A program made the translations under genes and the position numbers. 45,857 bases of DNA from assembly GCA_001940725.1 (NCBI GenBank), contig MDVR01000026.1:34472-80328 (forward strand), read 5' to 3'. Shown here piece by piece: positions 1 through 8,201 of the stretch (positions are counted from its first letter, which is position 1; each line of letters opens with the position of its first letter). Source of the stretch: Candidatus Heimdallarchaeota archaeon LC_2. Its GTDB lineage: Archaea; Asgardarchaeota; Heimdallarchaeia; Heimdallarchaeales; Kariarchaeaceae. The notes below the pieces were generated by a model, which searched no databases, had not been told where the DNA came from, and saw only the letters and a program-made list of their open reading frames with translations.

Positions 1-51
1 TAATAATATTAAGTCTCTAAGTTATAAAAGATCCACCAACTGATTTCTAAA

Positions 52-1143
52 TTATTCTAAGGAAATTTCAAGTTGTTTTCCAGTTAGATGGTGGTAGGCT
101 CTCAACAATCCAATGGGACCTGCCATCATCATATTCCCTCCTGGGTTTACATATTTAATATCAAGAGTCTTGAGTTTTGCTCTATTTGGTCCAATAACAG
201 ACATAGGAAATAAATTTTGAATTTCTGGATACTTCATTTTCATTTCATTTCGGATAAACACTCCATGTCCTCCAGATTTCAAGGTTTCTTCATGGGATAA
301 ATTTCCCATTGCAAGTCTTTGAATATTTTCGATAAAATTCTCTAACTTAATCCCACCTGTATGGATTTCATAGATAGCTTCAACTAATTTATTCTTAAGA
401 ATCACTGCTAACGTGTGACCATTACCAACATTAACAACTAATTCGTAATCTTTAACGTATCTTACTGCACCAAGAATAACAGCTGGACTTGAATCCATAA
501 CAAATACATCATTATTTTTTAAATGTGTAAATATCCTGAGTGCAGAAGAAGCAATCGATTTTAATCTGGGTAATGAATCAGGAATTAAACTTGACTCAAA
601 AAGTAAATCTTCTAATCTACCTTGTATTCCAAGATCTCGGTATACAGTCTTCATTCGAAAATCACGTGTGCTTTGTTTAGGATCTTCTGGTTCACCATGA
701 TCTTGACAACAAAGTAAAACCTTAGTTATTTCCTTTTTACCAATTCCAGATCCTTCTAAAATCTTAAAAATTCTATTCCAATCAACATCGCTGATTTCAA
801 TGATTGGCCCATCAAAATCATTAATTTCCCCATCTTCAACTATTTTTATACCTTTAGATCTAACCTGATCTAACATATATCTTAAACTTCTAGCAGCAGT
901 TTTTGTCATGATCACTGCATTTGGTTCCGATTCACTAATTGCATATACTGATTTATGCCAAGGTTCTCCGGCCATCAAATCACCATTAATTCGTAGGGGC
1001 CTCGTTTTAATTCTTTCAATTTTTTTAACTAGCAATTGGGCAGTAGAGGGGAGGATCATTTGGATTGAATTTTCAATTAGTTGATTTTCTTGATAAAGAA
1101 GGATATCTTCCGTTCCTTTTCCTACATCTATACAGAGAATCAA
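52..1143 (-). CDS. DUF1786 family protein (COG4012-like)
   Basis: The protein looks like the archaeal DUF1786 family, whose biochemical role is not established. The N-terminal motif IDVGKGTEDILLY resembles the phosphate-1 loop of the actin/Hsp70 ATPase fold, and VVNVGNGHTLAVIL near residue 240 resembles the phosphate-2 loop. The C-terminal stretch NPGGNMMMAGPIGLLRAY is also family-like. An in-frame TTG at 1161 gives six more residues, but I prefer the TTG at 1143: it places ILCIDVGKG at the very N-terminus as in relatives, and an AT-rich TATA-like tract lies around 1165-1180. The gene is transcribed towards the window edge and is divergent from the small zinc-ribbon gene at 1448. Nucleotide binding is inferred from motifs only. 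Confidence 0.75.
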   Translation of the reverse strand: MILCIDVGKGTEDILLYQENQLIENSIQMILPSTAQLLVKKIERIKTRPLRINGDLMAGEPWHKSVYAISESEPNAVIMTKTAARSLRYMLDQVRSKGIKIVEDGEINDFDGPIIEISDVDWNRIFKILEGSGIGKKEITKVLLCCQDHGEPEDPKQSTRDFRMKTVYRDLGIQGRLEDLLFESSLIPDSLPRLKSIASSALRIFTHLKNNDVFVMDSSPAVILGAVRYVKDYELVVNVGNGHTLAVILKNKLVEAIYEIHTGGIKLENFIENIQRLAMGNLSHEETLKSGGHGVFIRNEMKMKYPEIQNLFPMSVIGPNRAKLKTLDIKYVNPGGNMMMAGPIGLLRAYHHLTGKQLEISLE

Positions 1144-1274
1144 TAATTGGATTATATCCAATCAATATAATTTATTATTTATCAAAGGATATTAATTTGA
1201 AATTTTATCTATTAAATGATTCAGCTTAAAATTCTTGCAATTTTTAAATTTAAGGAGATGTATTTCTGAATTAG

Positions 1275-1291
1275 GGGTTAATAATTAACCC
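1275..1291. promoter_or_regulatory. 17-bp perfect palindrome between divergent genes
   Basis: GGGTTAATAATTAACCC is a perfect inverted repeat centred on an A, in the 304-base gap between the DUF1786 gene and the zinc-ribbon gene. It could be an operator for either gene. The rest of the gap is AT-rich and shows no other gene. Confidence 0.35.
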
Positions 1292-1447
1292 TTCAATTTG
1301 ATACCATCTGTAACCTATCGCCTAATTTATTAACTCGAGATATTATTTAAACTCGTACTAATCAAAAATTTGAACTTCTTTCTTTATTATTATGGGTAAC
1401 CAAAAAGGATAGATGATAGTTGAAGAGAAAATATACAGGTTAGACAG

Positions 1448-1645
1448 ATGATCAATATGAGTTACTCACGAGATAATCAAAGTAGAGGTCCAAGAGACAG
1501 ACCGCCCAGAGAGATGCACAAAGTTACATGTAGCGAGTGCAGCAAAGAGACTGAAGTACCATTCAAACCCGACGGGGAACGTCCAGTTTACTGTCAAGAT
1601 TGCTATCGAGCAAGAAGACCCCCACGTCGAGAAAATAGGTATTAA
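1448..1645 (+). CDS. small CxxC-x17-CxxC zinc-ribbon protein
   Basis: A 65-residue basic protein with a low-complexity Arg/Pro-rich head (RGPRDRPPRE), one zinc knuckle made of C28, C31, C49 and C52, and an Arg-rich tail (RARRPPRRENRY). The cysteine spacing is exactly CxxC-x17-CxxC, a recurrent small zinc-ribbon family in archaea and candidate bacterial phyla, often annotated as zinc-ribbon or CxxC-x17-CxxC domain proteins. The charge and tails suggest nucleic-acid binding, but that is inference. A second in-frame ATG at 1457 would remove three residues and cannot be excluded. Confidence 0.75.
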   Translation: MINMSYSRDNQSRGPRDRPPREMHKVTCSECSKETEVPFKPDGERPVYCQDCYRARRPPRRENRY

Positions 1646-1768
1646 TTTCTATATCAAACAATCTATTAATAGATAAATCAAAAACAAACAAAACAAATAT
1701 AAAAAAATGTTCAATTACATTTAAACAAGAATCCGTGGATATGAATTTTGTGACCGGATCAATCCATT

Positions 1769-2071
1769 CTATTTCATAACATAGGATTTTGATTCCTCAC
1801 AATATTCAATCCATCGATTTTTCATAGAAACCGGAAATTTAGCCCAGTCTTTCATTGGTTCCCCTGTTCCCACATCATGTCGACGTGCTTGGTCTGTAGA
1901 GACAAGTTCAGTCACTCGCTCTTGACTTAGTTTAACTACCAGTTCACCTTTGTAAAACATAACAAATAATTTTTTTCCATATTTTATTCCCTGGGCACCT
2001 TTTCCAATATTAACAATGACTTCATCATCATTTGCAAAATGAGATTTTACTTCATTATAAACTTCCGACAT
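1769..2071 (-). CDS. TfoX N-terminal domain-like protein
   Basis: About 100 residues resembling the TfoX/Sxy N-terminal domain: an early YGKKLFVMFYKGELVVKL strand region, a central VTEL...ARRHDVGTGEPMKDW block and a final helix. In bacteria TfoX-N domains occur in competence regulators, but stand-alone archaeal versions have no assigned job, and proteins of the MmcQ/YjbR fold look similar. I use the ATG at 2071 (MSEVYNEV) rather than the upstream TTG at 2080. The gene lies 87 bases downstream of the wHTH gene on the same strand. Confidence 0.6.
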   Translation of the reverse strand: MSEVYNEVKSHFANDDEVIVNIGKGAQGIKYGKKLFVMFYKGELVVKLSQERVTELVSTDQARRHDVGTGEPMKDWAKFPVSMKNRWIEYCEESKSYVMK

Positions 2072-2158
2072 ACATAGCAAATTTTTCTTACAATTGCTTA
2101 AAGTTTTGCAGTTTGGAATGTCAAATTATAGTAATCTATGAAACGAAGCAATAAAATC

Positions 2159-2575
2159 TTAATTATGTTTTGGATATAAATCCTCTTCATCAGTATTTTC
2201 GTGGATTTGATTTACATCCAAAGATAAGGGGTCATCAGCAAAATCTTGCAGGAGGGTCATCAGATTGATATAATCCTGTCTTCCTTCCTTTTGTAAATAA
2301 ACAAACTGACGTCGCATTTCTTTATCAAAATTATCATCCACAGTTATATATGATTTTGATTCTAATGCTTTTATGTTGGTATAATATTCATCCCAAGAAA
2401 TTTCTAGGCTATTTTTAATTTGAATTGAAGTAAGATTATCATGGACAGATAACATTTTAACCATGGCTAGTCGAATTGGATTCATTAAAAATTTGTATTT
2501 GAACATCTCTAGGGGGATATTGGTCTCCAAAACATTGTCAGCTTCTTTTTTTACTGATTTAGACGAACCAATCAA
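2159..2575 (-). CDS. winged-helix DNA-binding protein
   Basis: A 138-residue putative transcription regulator. Residues about 25-100 read as a winged helix: NPIRLAMVKMLSVHDNLTS (helix 1-2), IQIKNSLEISWDEYYTNIKALE (recognition region) and YITVDDNFDKEMRRQFVYL (wing), followed by a helix QDYINLMTLLQDF and an acidic tail. It is close in style to the archaeal HTH_34/PF13601 group that binds DNA as dimers. The start is a TTG at 2575, as I see no in-frame ATG before the domain. Target genes are unknown. Confidence 0.65.
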   Translation of the reverse strand: MIGSSKSVKKEADNVLETNIPLEMFKYKFLMNPIRLAMVKMLSVHDNLTSIQIKNSLEISWDEYYTNIKALESKSYITVDDNFDKEMRRQFVYLQKEGRQDYINLMTLLQDFADDPLSLDVNQIHENTDEEDLYPKHN

Positions 2576-2655
2576 TAGAACATAGAATAATGACTGAAAC
2601 GGTTTTGTAATTTTAGATACATAGCTCTGGTCGTTGAAAGGCCATATTTTTTGAA

Positions 2656-3590
2656 TTAAATTTTTAAAGATTTTTTTTTTGAAAAATAGAATTTGTAGGA
2701 TAAACCCAATAGGGTAAATGTACCTAGGGTTATCCCAATATTTGTTGTCGTTATAAATCCGTCATCACTAGAATCTTCATGTGGGATACCGGTATCATCT
2801 TTTGCCGGGGTACTACTGGTATCGTCTTCCAAAGCACTAAGATCTTTGGCAACCCTGAAATTATCAAAACTAATTGGTCTCGCGGTTCCTATCCCAAAAT
2901 AATTATAACTTCCTTGGATAGAAACTATCACATGTTCAACTATCGTGACTTCATTTATGAAAACAGAAATTGTCGTCTCGTTTTTGACAATCATGAAGGT
3001 GTAATCAACTCCATTTTCAGAGAAATTGTCAGCTCTTGTATAACTCGTATGTATTTCATCTAATAATTTTTTTTCTGATATACTATTTTATTAACTCCCA
3101 AGTCATCTATCATGAATCGAACGTAGATATGATTTTCAATAAGGGTCGATAATGTTTTTCCATCCCAATCGAAATCACCATCCATTAGATCCATTAGTTC
3201 GAACTGCCAATTATAATCTTCATATGGAAAAGAAGACTCATTGACGAGTGTCTTATACCGATCATTTTGAACTGTGAATTCCCATACTCCGTTTTTTAAT
3301 GTTGTTGGATGATAGGCATGATCCCAATTCCAAGTGTCGTTTATGAATCTATTTGATACGAGCTTCCCATCCTGAATCGAAAGTGAATGTTCCTTCACCT
3401 TTGCTCCTGAAGTTCCAAAATATCCTTCCCAGTTTACTCCTATAAATTTCCATTCTCCAATTCCCGCCGAAAAATCCTCCTCAAAGACGTGATCAACTGC
3501 AATCACATTATTTGGAAGAATCAGCAATATGAAGACAAATAAACTGAGGATAAATTTGTTTATACTAAGTTTGTCAATACTTCGTTTCAT
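2656..3590 (-). CDS. secreted, membrane-anchored ConA-like surface protein, frameshifted
   Basis: Two reading frames make up one gene. The first (3590 to 3060) has a signal peptide (SINKFILSLFVFILLILPN) and a beta-rich domain starting FEEDFSAGIGEWKFIG. It stops at a TAG just after an A8 run (coding strand; 3074-3067). With one more A the frame continues without a stop through about 22 codons (reading LLDEIHTSYTRADNF) into the second frame (2994 to 2656). That frame completes the domain with ISFDNFRVA, then has an Asp/Ser/Thr-rich linker, one transmembrane segment and a KKK tail. The joined product is about 310 residues: an exported sheet-rich domain of laminin-G/DUF1080-like type anchored at the C-terminus. 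The break may be a sequencing error, programmed slippage or a true mutation. A TATA-like TTTTTAAATTG lies about 30 bases upstream. Confidence 0.65.
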
Positions 3591-3824
3591 AGTATTATAA
3601 CGGTACTATGGATTCAATTTAAAAAGAATTAAAATGAGAAAATCCCAAAAAGTATAACTTTATAACTGGATAACATTCAAGAGGCCGAAATGCAAAAATT
3701 TGTTTGTCAAAATCGATTTCGCAATACTCTGTAGTATCTAATCATAAATTAATACTAATTGTTTGCACAAATTTTTATTTTGTTTATCTAGAAATAATTG
3801 GATCGCCTGCTAATTACATTTCTA

Positions 3825-4220
3825 TTAAGTATTGATTTTATTTATGTTTTTTATTGGCTTATAATATCGTTTAATCAAAAGACTACGTAGACTCCAAATA
3901 AAAGAAAAAGCTAATCCCGAAATAATAAGATCTGAATATTTCTTGATCCCGATAATTATCAGAAACACCAAGAAAATACTAATGCTGACTCCAAACCATT
4001 TCAGCTCTTTCTGCAAGTCTTCCGACTCTAAACTGCCCACACCGAATCGTTTGATACTCATCCGTACAATAGCCCATGTAATCGTGTAAGCTAAAATTAA
4101 AATCAGAATTTCATTAAAATTGGGGCTTCCAATTACACGTAAAGATAGTAGGAATAAAATTAAAATTCCCCCAAAGTATAAAATTTCCTTAAATGAATCA
4201 ATTTGATTCGACTGAACCAT
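3825..4220 (-). CDS. small four-TM membrane protein, unknown
   Basis: About 131 residues with four hydrophobic segments arranged as two similar halves. Each half is a pair of helices followed by a basic stretch: AIVRMSIKRFG in the first, LRSLLIKRYYK in the second. The halves are joined by a polar loop (GSLESEDLQKELKW). The repeat suggests an internally duplicated two-helix unit. I do not recognise the family. The ATG at 4220 is preferred over a TTG at 4241. The 234-base gap between this gene and the surface protein gene shows no gene. Confidence 0.55.
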   Translation of the reverse strand: MVQSNQIDSFKEILYFGGILILFLLSLRVIGSPNFNEILILILAYTITWAIVRMSIKRFGVGSLESEDLQKELKWFGVSISIFLVFLIIIGIKKYSDLIISGLAFSFIWSLRSLLIKRYYKPIKNINKINT

Positions 4221-4289
4221 ATTATAATAAAGAACTTTCAACTATTAATATTTTTCATGATCATTTGTATAAATACATTTTTTAAATTC

Positions 4290-4688
4290 AAAAAAATGAT
4301 TACTTCACGTTCTGCAACCCTATATCTTATGTCGCTATCACTTTCCCTTTTATGTTTTTACACAATAAAGGTTCGATTGAAATAGGTTCTGTTCAATAAT
4401 GAACGGTGCTTCCTTCTGCTTCTCATCCTGCTGGGATCATCAAAGTCAGTTTTCCCGTGATCTTTAACTACTGGCAGATCATTTTAAGTCCTTGAACTGA
4501 GTACCAGCATTCCTGTTATTTTGTTTTACCAAAAACAGGGTAGGACAACCTTTTGGTTTTCTGTACGCTTCTCACTATTCCGTTCTTCTTCTTTTCAGAA
4601 GAAGCTACAGGTAGACACTTACCTAGTCCTCTTACACCTTATTTACAAAGGTAGTAAGTTGTATGTCTGCAATCTTCCGATTGTAACT
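4290..4688 (-). ncRNA. candidate structured RNA gene, unidentified
   Basis: No convincing protein lies in 4221-4832, and the sequence is less AT-rich than nearby spacers. On the minus strand it holds a chain of hairpins: CAATC/GATTG closed by a GGAA loop (4670-4683); CTTAC-U-ACCTT paired to AAGGT-GTAAG, 10 bp with one bulge (4631-4658); CTTCTTCT/AGAAGAAG closed by a GAAA loop (4585-4604); AACC/GGTT (4547-4558); CCTGTT/AACAGG (4512-4539); and GTTCA/TGAAC with a UUAU loop (4391-4404). Two of the loops are GNRA tetraloops only on this strand. A TATA box lies about 26 bases before the first hairpin, and a T7 tract at 4296-4290 could terminate the transcript. I looked for RNase P, SRP and tmRNA hallmarks and could not place any of them. 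The 3' end is uncertain. Confidence 0.45.
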
Positions 4689-4709
4689 CCTACTGTTATA
4701 TGATTTGAC

Positions 4710-4717
4710 TATTTATA
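4710..4717 (-). promoter_or_regulatory. TATA box for the candidate RNA
   Basis: The minus strand reads TATAAATA, a canonical archaeal TATA element. Its centre is about 26 bases upstream of the first GNRA hairpin of the candidate RNA, which would put the transcription start near 4688. No protein start codon follows at a suitable distance. Confidence 0.45.
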
Positions 4718-4832
4718 GTACTGAAGCTAAATTTCAATAATTTGCTTAATGTAAATATATACAAATATTTTTCATGCAATTACATACTCTCTATCCAAAA
4801 TATTGAAAATTCACCAATTCAATTAGAGATAA

Positions 4833-5927
4833 ATGAATGATCTTGAGCACCAACTCAAAGATATGAGTGTTGAGGGTAAATTATACAGAAAAGTTCCGAA
4901 TAAACCCGATAGAATTCAGTGCTATGCTTGTGCTCACTATTGTTCAATTAAAGAAGGTAAGCGTGGTATCTGCAGGGTCAGATACAATGAAAACGGAAAA
5001 TTAATGGTTCCTAATGGATACGTGGCAGCCTTACAAGGTGATCCCATTGAGAAGAAGCCCTTCTACCATTTTTTGCCGAATACACTGGCCCTATCATTCG
5101 GTATGTTTGGTTGTGACCTGCATTGTGGCTACTGTCAGAACTGGGACATTTCTCAAGCCCTGAGAGATCCTGATGCAGTAAGAAACGTTCGTATTTTATC
5201 TCCGACCGATATTGTTAATTATGCAATAAAAACAGATTCACGATCAGTGGTTTCAACCTATAACGAGCCTTTGATTACTTCAGAATGGGCAGTAGAGGTA
5301 TTTAAAGAAGCGAGAAAAAATAATCTTTCAACAGGTTTTGTTTCAAACGGAAACTCAACTCCCGAAGTCTTGGATTTCATCCGCCCGTATACTGATGCCT
5401 ATAAGATTGATTTAAAATCATTTAATCAAAAGAATTACGGAAAGTTAGGTGCCAACTTAGAAAAAATATTGAAATCTATTGAAAACGTATACAATAAAGG
5501 CTTCTGGCTTGAAATAGTGACCTTGTTGATTCCAGGATTTAACAACTCTGCAGATGAAATTCAGCAGATGGCAGAGTTTATTGCTGGGGTTTCAGTTGAT
5601 ATACCGTGGCACATTACTGCATTCCATAAAGATTATAACATGAGAGACCCTGAAAATACCAAACCTGAACAATTAATAGAAGCTGCAGAAATTGGTGTCA
5701 AAGCTGGAATAAACTTTATTTATCCCGGAAATGTCCATGGTAGAGTTGGTGATTGGGAAAATACAAATTGTCCGAATTGCAAGACTATATTGGTAGAAAG
5801 AATAGGGTTCCGAGTTATTTCATATAATCTTTCAGATGATGGAAGATGTCCTTCTTGTGATGAAGTGATTCCTGGCAAATGGGAAACCCCAAAAGAAAGG
5901 AAGAGCTTGTTTAAATTTTTAACATAG
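4833..5927 (+). CDS. amrS: AmmeMemoRadiSam system radical SAM enzyme
   Basis: A radical SAM enzyme related to pyruvate-formate-lyase activating enzymes. C94, C98 and C101 form the CxxxCxxC motif that binds the SAM [4Fe-4S] cluster. The N-terminal C30, C33, C37 and C47 and the C-terminal pairs C313/C316 and C339/C342 look like additional metal or zinc-ribbon sites. STYNEPLIT and YKIDLKSF are typical of the barrel. The length (364) is normal for the AmrS/COG1180 group. In the AmmeMemoRadiSam grouping it partners a Memo-like protein (AmrB) and an AMMECR1-like protein (AmrA). AmrB lies next door in convergent orientation and AmrA is not in the window. The substrate is unknown. Confidence 0.88.
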   Translation: MNDLEHQLKDMSVEGKLYRKVPNKPDRIQCYACAHYCSIKEGKRGICRVRYNENGKLMVPNGYVAALQGDPIEKKPFYHFLPNTLALSFGMFGCDLHCGYCQNWDISQALRDPDAVRNVRILSPTDIVNYAIKTDSRSVVSTYNEPLITSEWAVEVFKEARKNNLSTGFVSNGNSTPEVLDFIRPYTDAYKIDLKSFNQKNYGKLGANLEKILKSIENVYNKGFWLEIVTLLIPGFNNSADEIQQMAEFIAGVSVDIPWHITAFHKDYNMRDPENTKPEQLIEAAEIGVKAGINFIYPGNVHGRVGDWENTNCPNCKTILVERIGFRVISYNLSDDGRCPSCDEVIPGKWETPKERKSLFKFLT

Positions 5928-5945
5928 ATTAATCTATAAATTTAA

Positions 5946-5971
5946 TTTTTTTTACACTACACTTTTTTTTT
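5946..5971 (+). terminator. T-tract terminator after amrS
   Basis: Runs of T8 (5946-5953) and T9 (5963-5971) directly follow the amrS stop codon. Archaeal RNA polymerase terminates at such tracts without needing a hairpin. They sit in the 44-base gap between the two convergent genes. Confidence 0.5.
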
Positions 5972-6865
5972 CTAATCAGCGATACTAATTGTTAAACTTG
6001 CATAACCAACAGTGTAATTCCCACCAGGTAGAATATCTGCACTGTTCGCATATTTAACCAGATCAATTTCAGGTGTTCCCATTAAATTAGCCAAAGACAT
6101 AATGGTAAAAACGGGTCCGTAACCACACATTGTCATATTCAGAAATCTCCTTAACGAATTAGAATTATCCGGATCTCCTTCTATGAATGTTTCAATCATT
6201 TTTTGATCATTATAATGTAATTTCTCTTGATCATATTCATGTGACATATCGCTAGATGCAATTATTTTGATATTTTTATTCTTAAAATGTTTAATGATAT
6301 TATGTATCAAATCAGCTAGTTTTCTCGCAACAGGTAATGATTGATCAGCCATACAAATTGTAATTATCTTGAATTTGTTTTGGTATAGGTATTGGAGAAT
6401 TGGAAATTGAATATCAATTGAATGCTCAGATATATGTGCAGATTCTTCAATTTGAAAATTATCCTTCATATCACCAAAATTCCATTCTTTAATAAAATTT
6501 AGAATTTCATTATCTATCTCAATATCTCCAAGTGGGAATCCCCACTCTCCTTCTGGATAAATTGAAACAGGTGGACCCGTACCTCTGTGATTTGGCCCTA
6601 TAACAATGATAGTATCTATTTCAGGACTATTTTCAAAAAGTAATTTGAAACCACAAGCTGCTATTCTGCCACTGTACATTAATCCTGCATGTGGTGATAT
6701 CAATCCAAGTAGTCTGTCCCCATCAATTAGACCCAAATCTGGTTTTTCCAATGGATCTTTTCCTGGTCCGAATTCGTCATCCAAAAATAAGAATCTAATT
6801 TGATTTTCAAGACTATCCTTTGATCCTTCATACCAGCTTCCAGCAATAGGTGAAATTCTATACAT
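5972..6865 (-). CDS. amrB: AmmeMemoRadiSam system protein B (Memo-like)
   Basis: A MEMO1-family protein of 297 residues, near the usual length. Typical blocks are SPIAGSWYEG at the start, LISPHAGLMYSGRIAACGF, IVIGPNHRG and SEHSIDIQFPILQ. H59, H93 and C247 occupy the places of the human MEMO1 metal ligands (H49, H81, C244), so metal binding is plausible. The fold is related to extradiol dioxygenase class III enzymes, but the reaction in archaea is unknown. It is convergent with amrS, with only 44 bases between them; pairing of the two genes is the main support for a joint function. Confidence 0.88.
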   Translation of the reverse strand: MYRISPIAGSWYEGSKDSLENQIRFLFLDDEFGPGKDPLEKPDLGLIDGDRLLGLISPHAGLMYSGRIAACGFKLLFENSPEIDTIIVIGPNHRGTGPPVSIYPEGEWGFPLGDIEIDNEILNFIKEWNFGDMKDNFQIEESAHISEHSIDIQFPILQYLYQNKFKIITICMADQSLPVARKLADLIHNIIKHFKNKNIKIIASSDMSHEYDQEKLHYNDQKMIETFIEGDPDNSNSLRRFLNMTMCGYGPVFTIMSLANLMGTPEIDLVKYANSADILPGGNYTVGYASLTISIAD

Positions 6866-6911
6866 GTAAACTCCCCAATTTGTTAACCTCTTGTGTTATT
6901 AATTTGATTTG

Positions 6912-7316
6912 TTAACCAACTTGAAGAAGATTGAACCTATTTCCATCTATATCTTCAAAAACTGCTTCTATTCCATGGTCCCTTTTTGTTGGAGGGGTAA
7001 GGAATTTTACTCCCTTTCCTTGCAACTTTTCATATGTTTCTTGGCAATTACTCGTAGAAAAGCTCCAGAGTGTCCCTTTTCCAATTGTTGTATTAAATTC
7101 AGCCGTTAATAATTCATGATCACCTGCATGGGGTTTTCTAATTACCATGGCAATTTCTTTTTGATTTTTGGGAGCGATAGTTAACCATCTAAATCCTGTC
7201 TTTTTACTTACAAGATCCTGTCTTTTCTCAAATTCAAGAGTTTCAGTATAAAATTTCAATGACTTGTCTTGGTCACGCACCAGTATTGTTACGAGAATTA
7301 ATTTGTTAATAGTCAT
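6912..7316 (-). CDS. glyoxalase/VOC family protein
   Basis: About 134 residues forming two beta-alpha-beta-beta-beta modules of the vicinal oxygen chelate fold: ILVTILVRDQDKSLKFY at the first module and WSFSTSNCQETYEKLQGKGV, then AVFEDIDGNRFNLLQ at the second. These are the signatures of glyoxalase-like/bleomycin-resistance proteins. The substrate cannot be read from the sequence. The ATG at 7316 (MTINKLILV) fits the family start; an upstream TTG at 7349 would add eleven atypical residues. It is separated from amrB by 46 bases on the same strand. Confidence 0.78.
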   Translation of the reverse strand: MTINKLILVTILVRDQDKSLKFYTETLEFEKRQDLVSKKTGFRWLTIAPKNQKEIAMVIRKPHAGDHELLTAEFNTTIGKGTLWSFSTSNCQETYEKLQGKGVKFLTPPTKRDHGIEAVFEDIDGNRFNLLQVG

Positions 7317-7443
7317 TATTACTTTACCGTCAATAATTTGGTAGAACAATTAATTTTAAACTTATCTTGAATTTTCCACCCTTATGATAAGTAATACCTA
7401 TCTATTGATCATATATTAAATTCTTAAATCCAGTACAACATTG

Positions 7444-7917
7444 TTAGACTTCAATGTAATTAGAGCTGTTTTTCCTTATTCTTTTATTTTGACTTATTAG
7501 ACCAATTTTTATTAGTTTATCGTATAATTCACAACCTATACAATAACCAAAGAATCCTTGGAGAAAAGATGCGAAGAGAAGCAAAATCATAGATACAAGA
7601 TATATTAATGTAAAATTAAATAACAATCCGAATGAAGCTATACCACTAATTACCACTCCAATAAGTATTGCAAATCGTTTGGGTGGAGAAAATGTTGGAA
7701 CGACATCTTTATGCACAATGTTTTTGTTTATTAGCTTAATTGAAATTACAAGTGGAGATAATCTTGGATGAATATATCTCAAAATAAAATCCACAAATAA
7801 AGGAATGATTATCCAACTTACTTCTGGTCTTATTATTGATATCAAAGATAAAGTGAAAACACTCTTAGCAATTGGACGTCTCGAGTTTTCATCTAAATAA
7901 AGAGGATAATTTAACAT
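7444..7917 (-). CDS. DUF4395 membrane protein
   Basis: 157 residues with four hydrophobic segments and the hallmarks of DUF4395: an opening D-E-N-S-R-R-P, LFVDFILRYIHPRLSPL, a central PKRFAILIG motif and FLQGFFGYCIGCELYD, whose CxxC at the end of the last helix is conserved. The family function is not known; related proteins are often near thioredoxin-like or sulfur-handling genes, and the CxxC suggests a redox or metal role. No such partner lies adjacent here. The 284-base gap upstream is AT-rich and shows no gene. Confidence 0.75.
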   Translation of the reverse strand: MLNYPLYLDENSRRPIAKSVFTLSLISIIRPEVSWIIIPLFVDFILRYIHPRLSPLVISIKLINKNIVHKDVVPTFSPPKRFAILIGVVISGIASFGLLFNFTLIYLVSMILLLFASFLQGFFGYCIGCELYDKLIKIGLISQNKRIRKNSSNYIEV

Positions 7918-8201
7918 ACTAATTTCATTTCACTTTAATCATTATTATATGAAATGATAAGGGTAAGATTATACTTTACAAAAGAGATCTAGTACATGAG
8001 TTGATCTTTAGTAAATATTATCAATAATTGAACCATTATTTTTGGTTAAAATAATTTATCCAAAGTAATACCTTTCAAAACTATCTGTATGATGAATTTG
8101 ATTAAATAAAGATTCGAAACAAATAAGGGTGGAATAAAGTCAAGCAAAAAATTATAAAAACATATTACAGGTTAAAAAGAAAAGTAATTGAAACATAGAA
8201 T

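Noticed and set aside
4365..4385. GGTTCGATTG, resembling a tRNA T-loop
   Set aside because: No matching acceptor or anticodon stems could be found around it.
4521..4703. 60-codon open frame on the plus strand
   Set aside because: It starts with TTG, has no recognisable family features and lies across the hairpins of the RNA candidate on the other strand.
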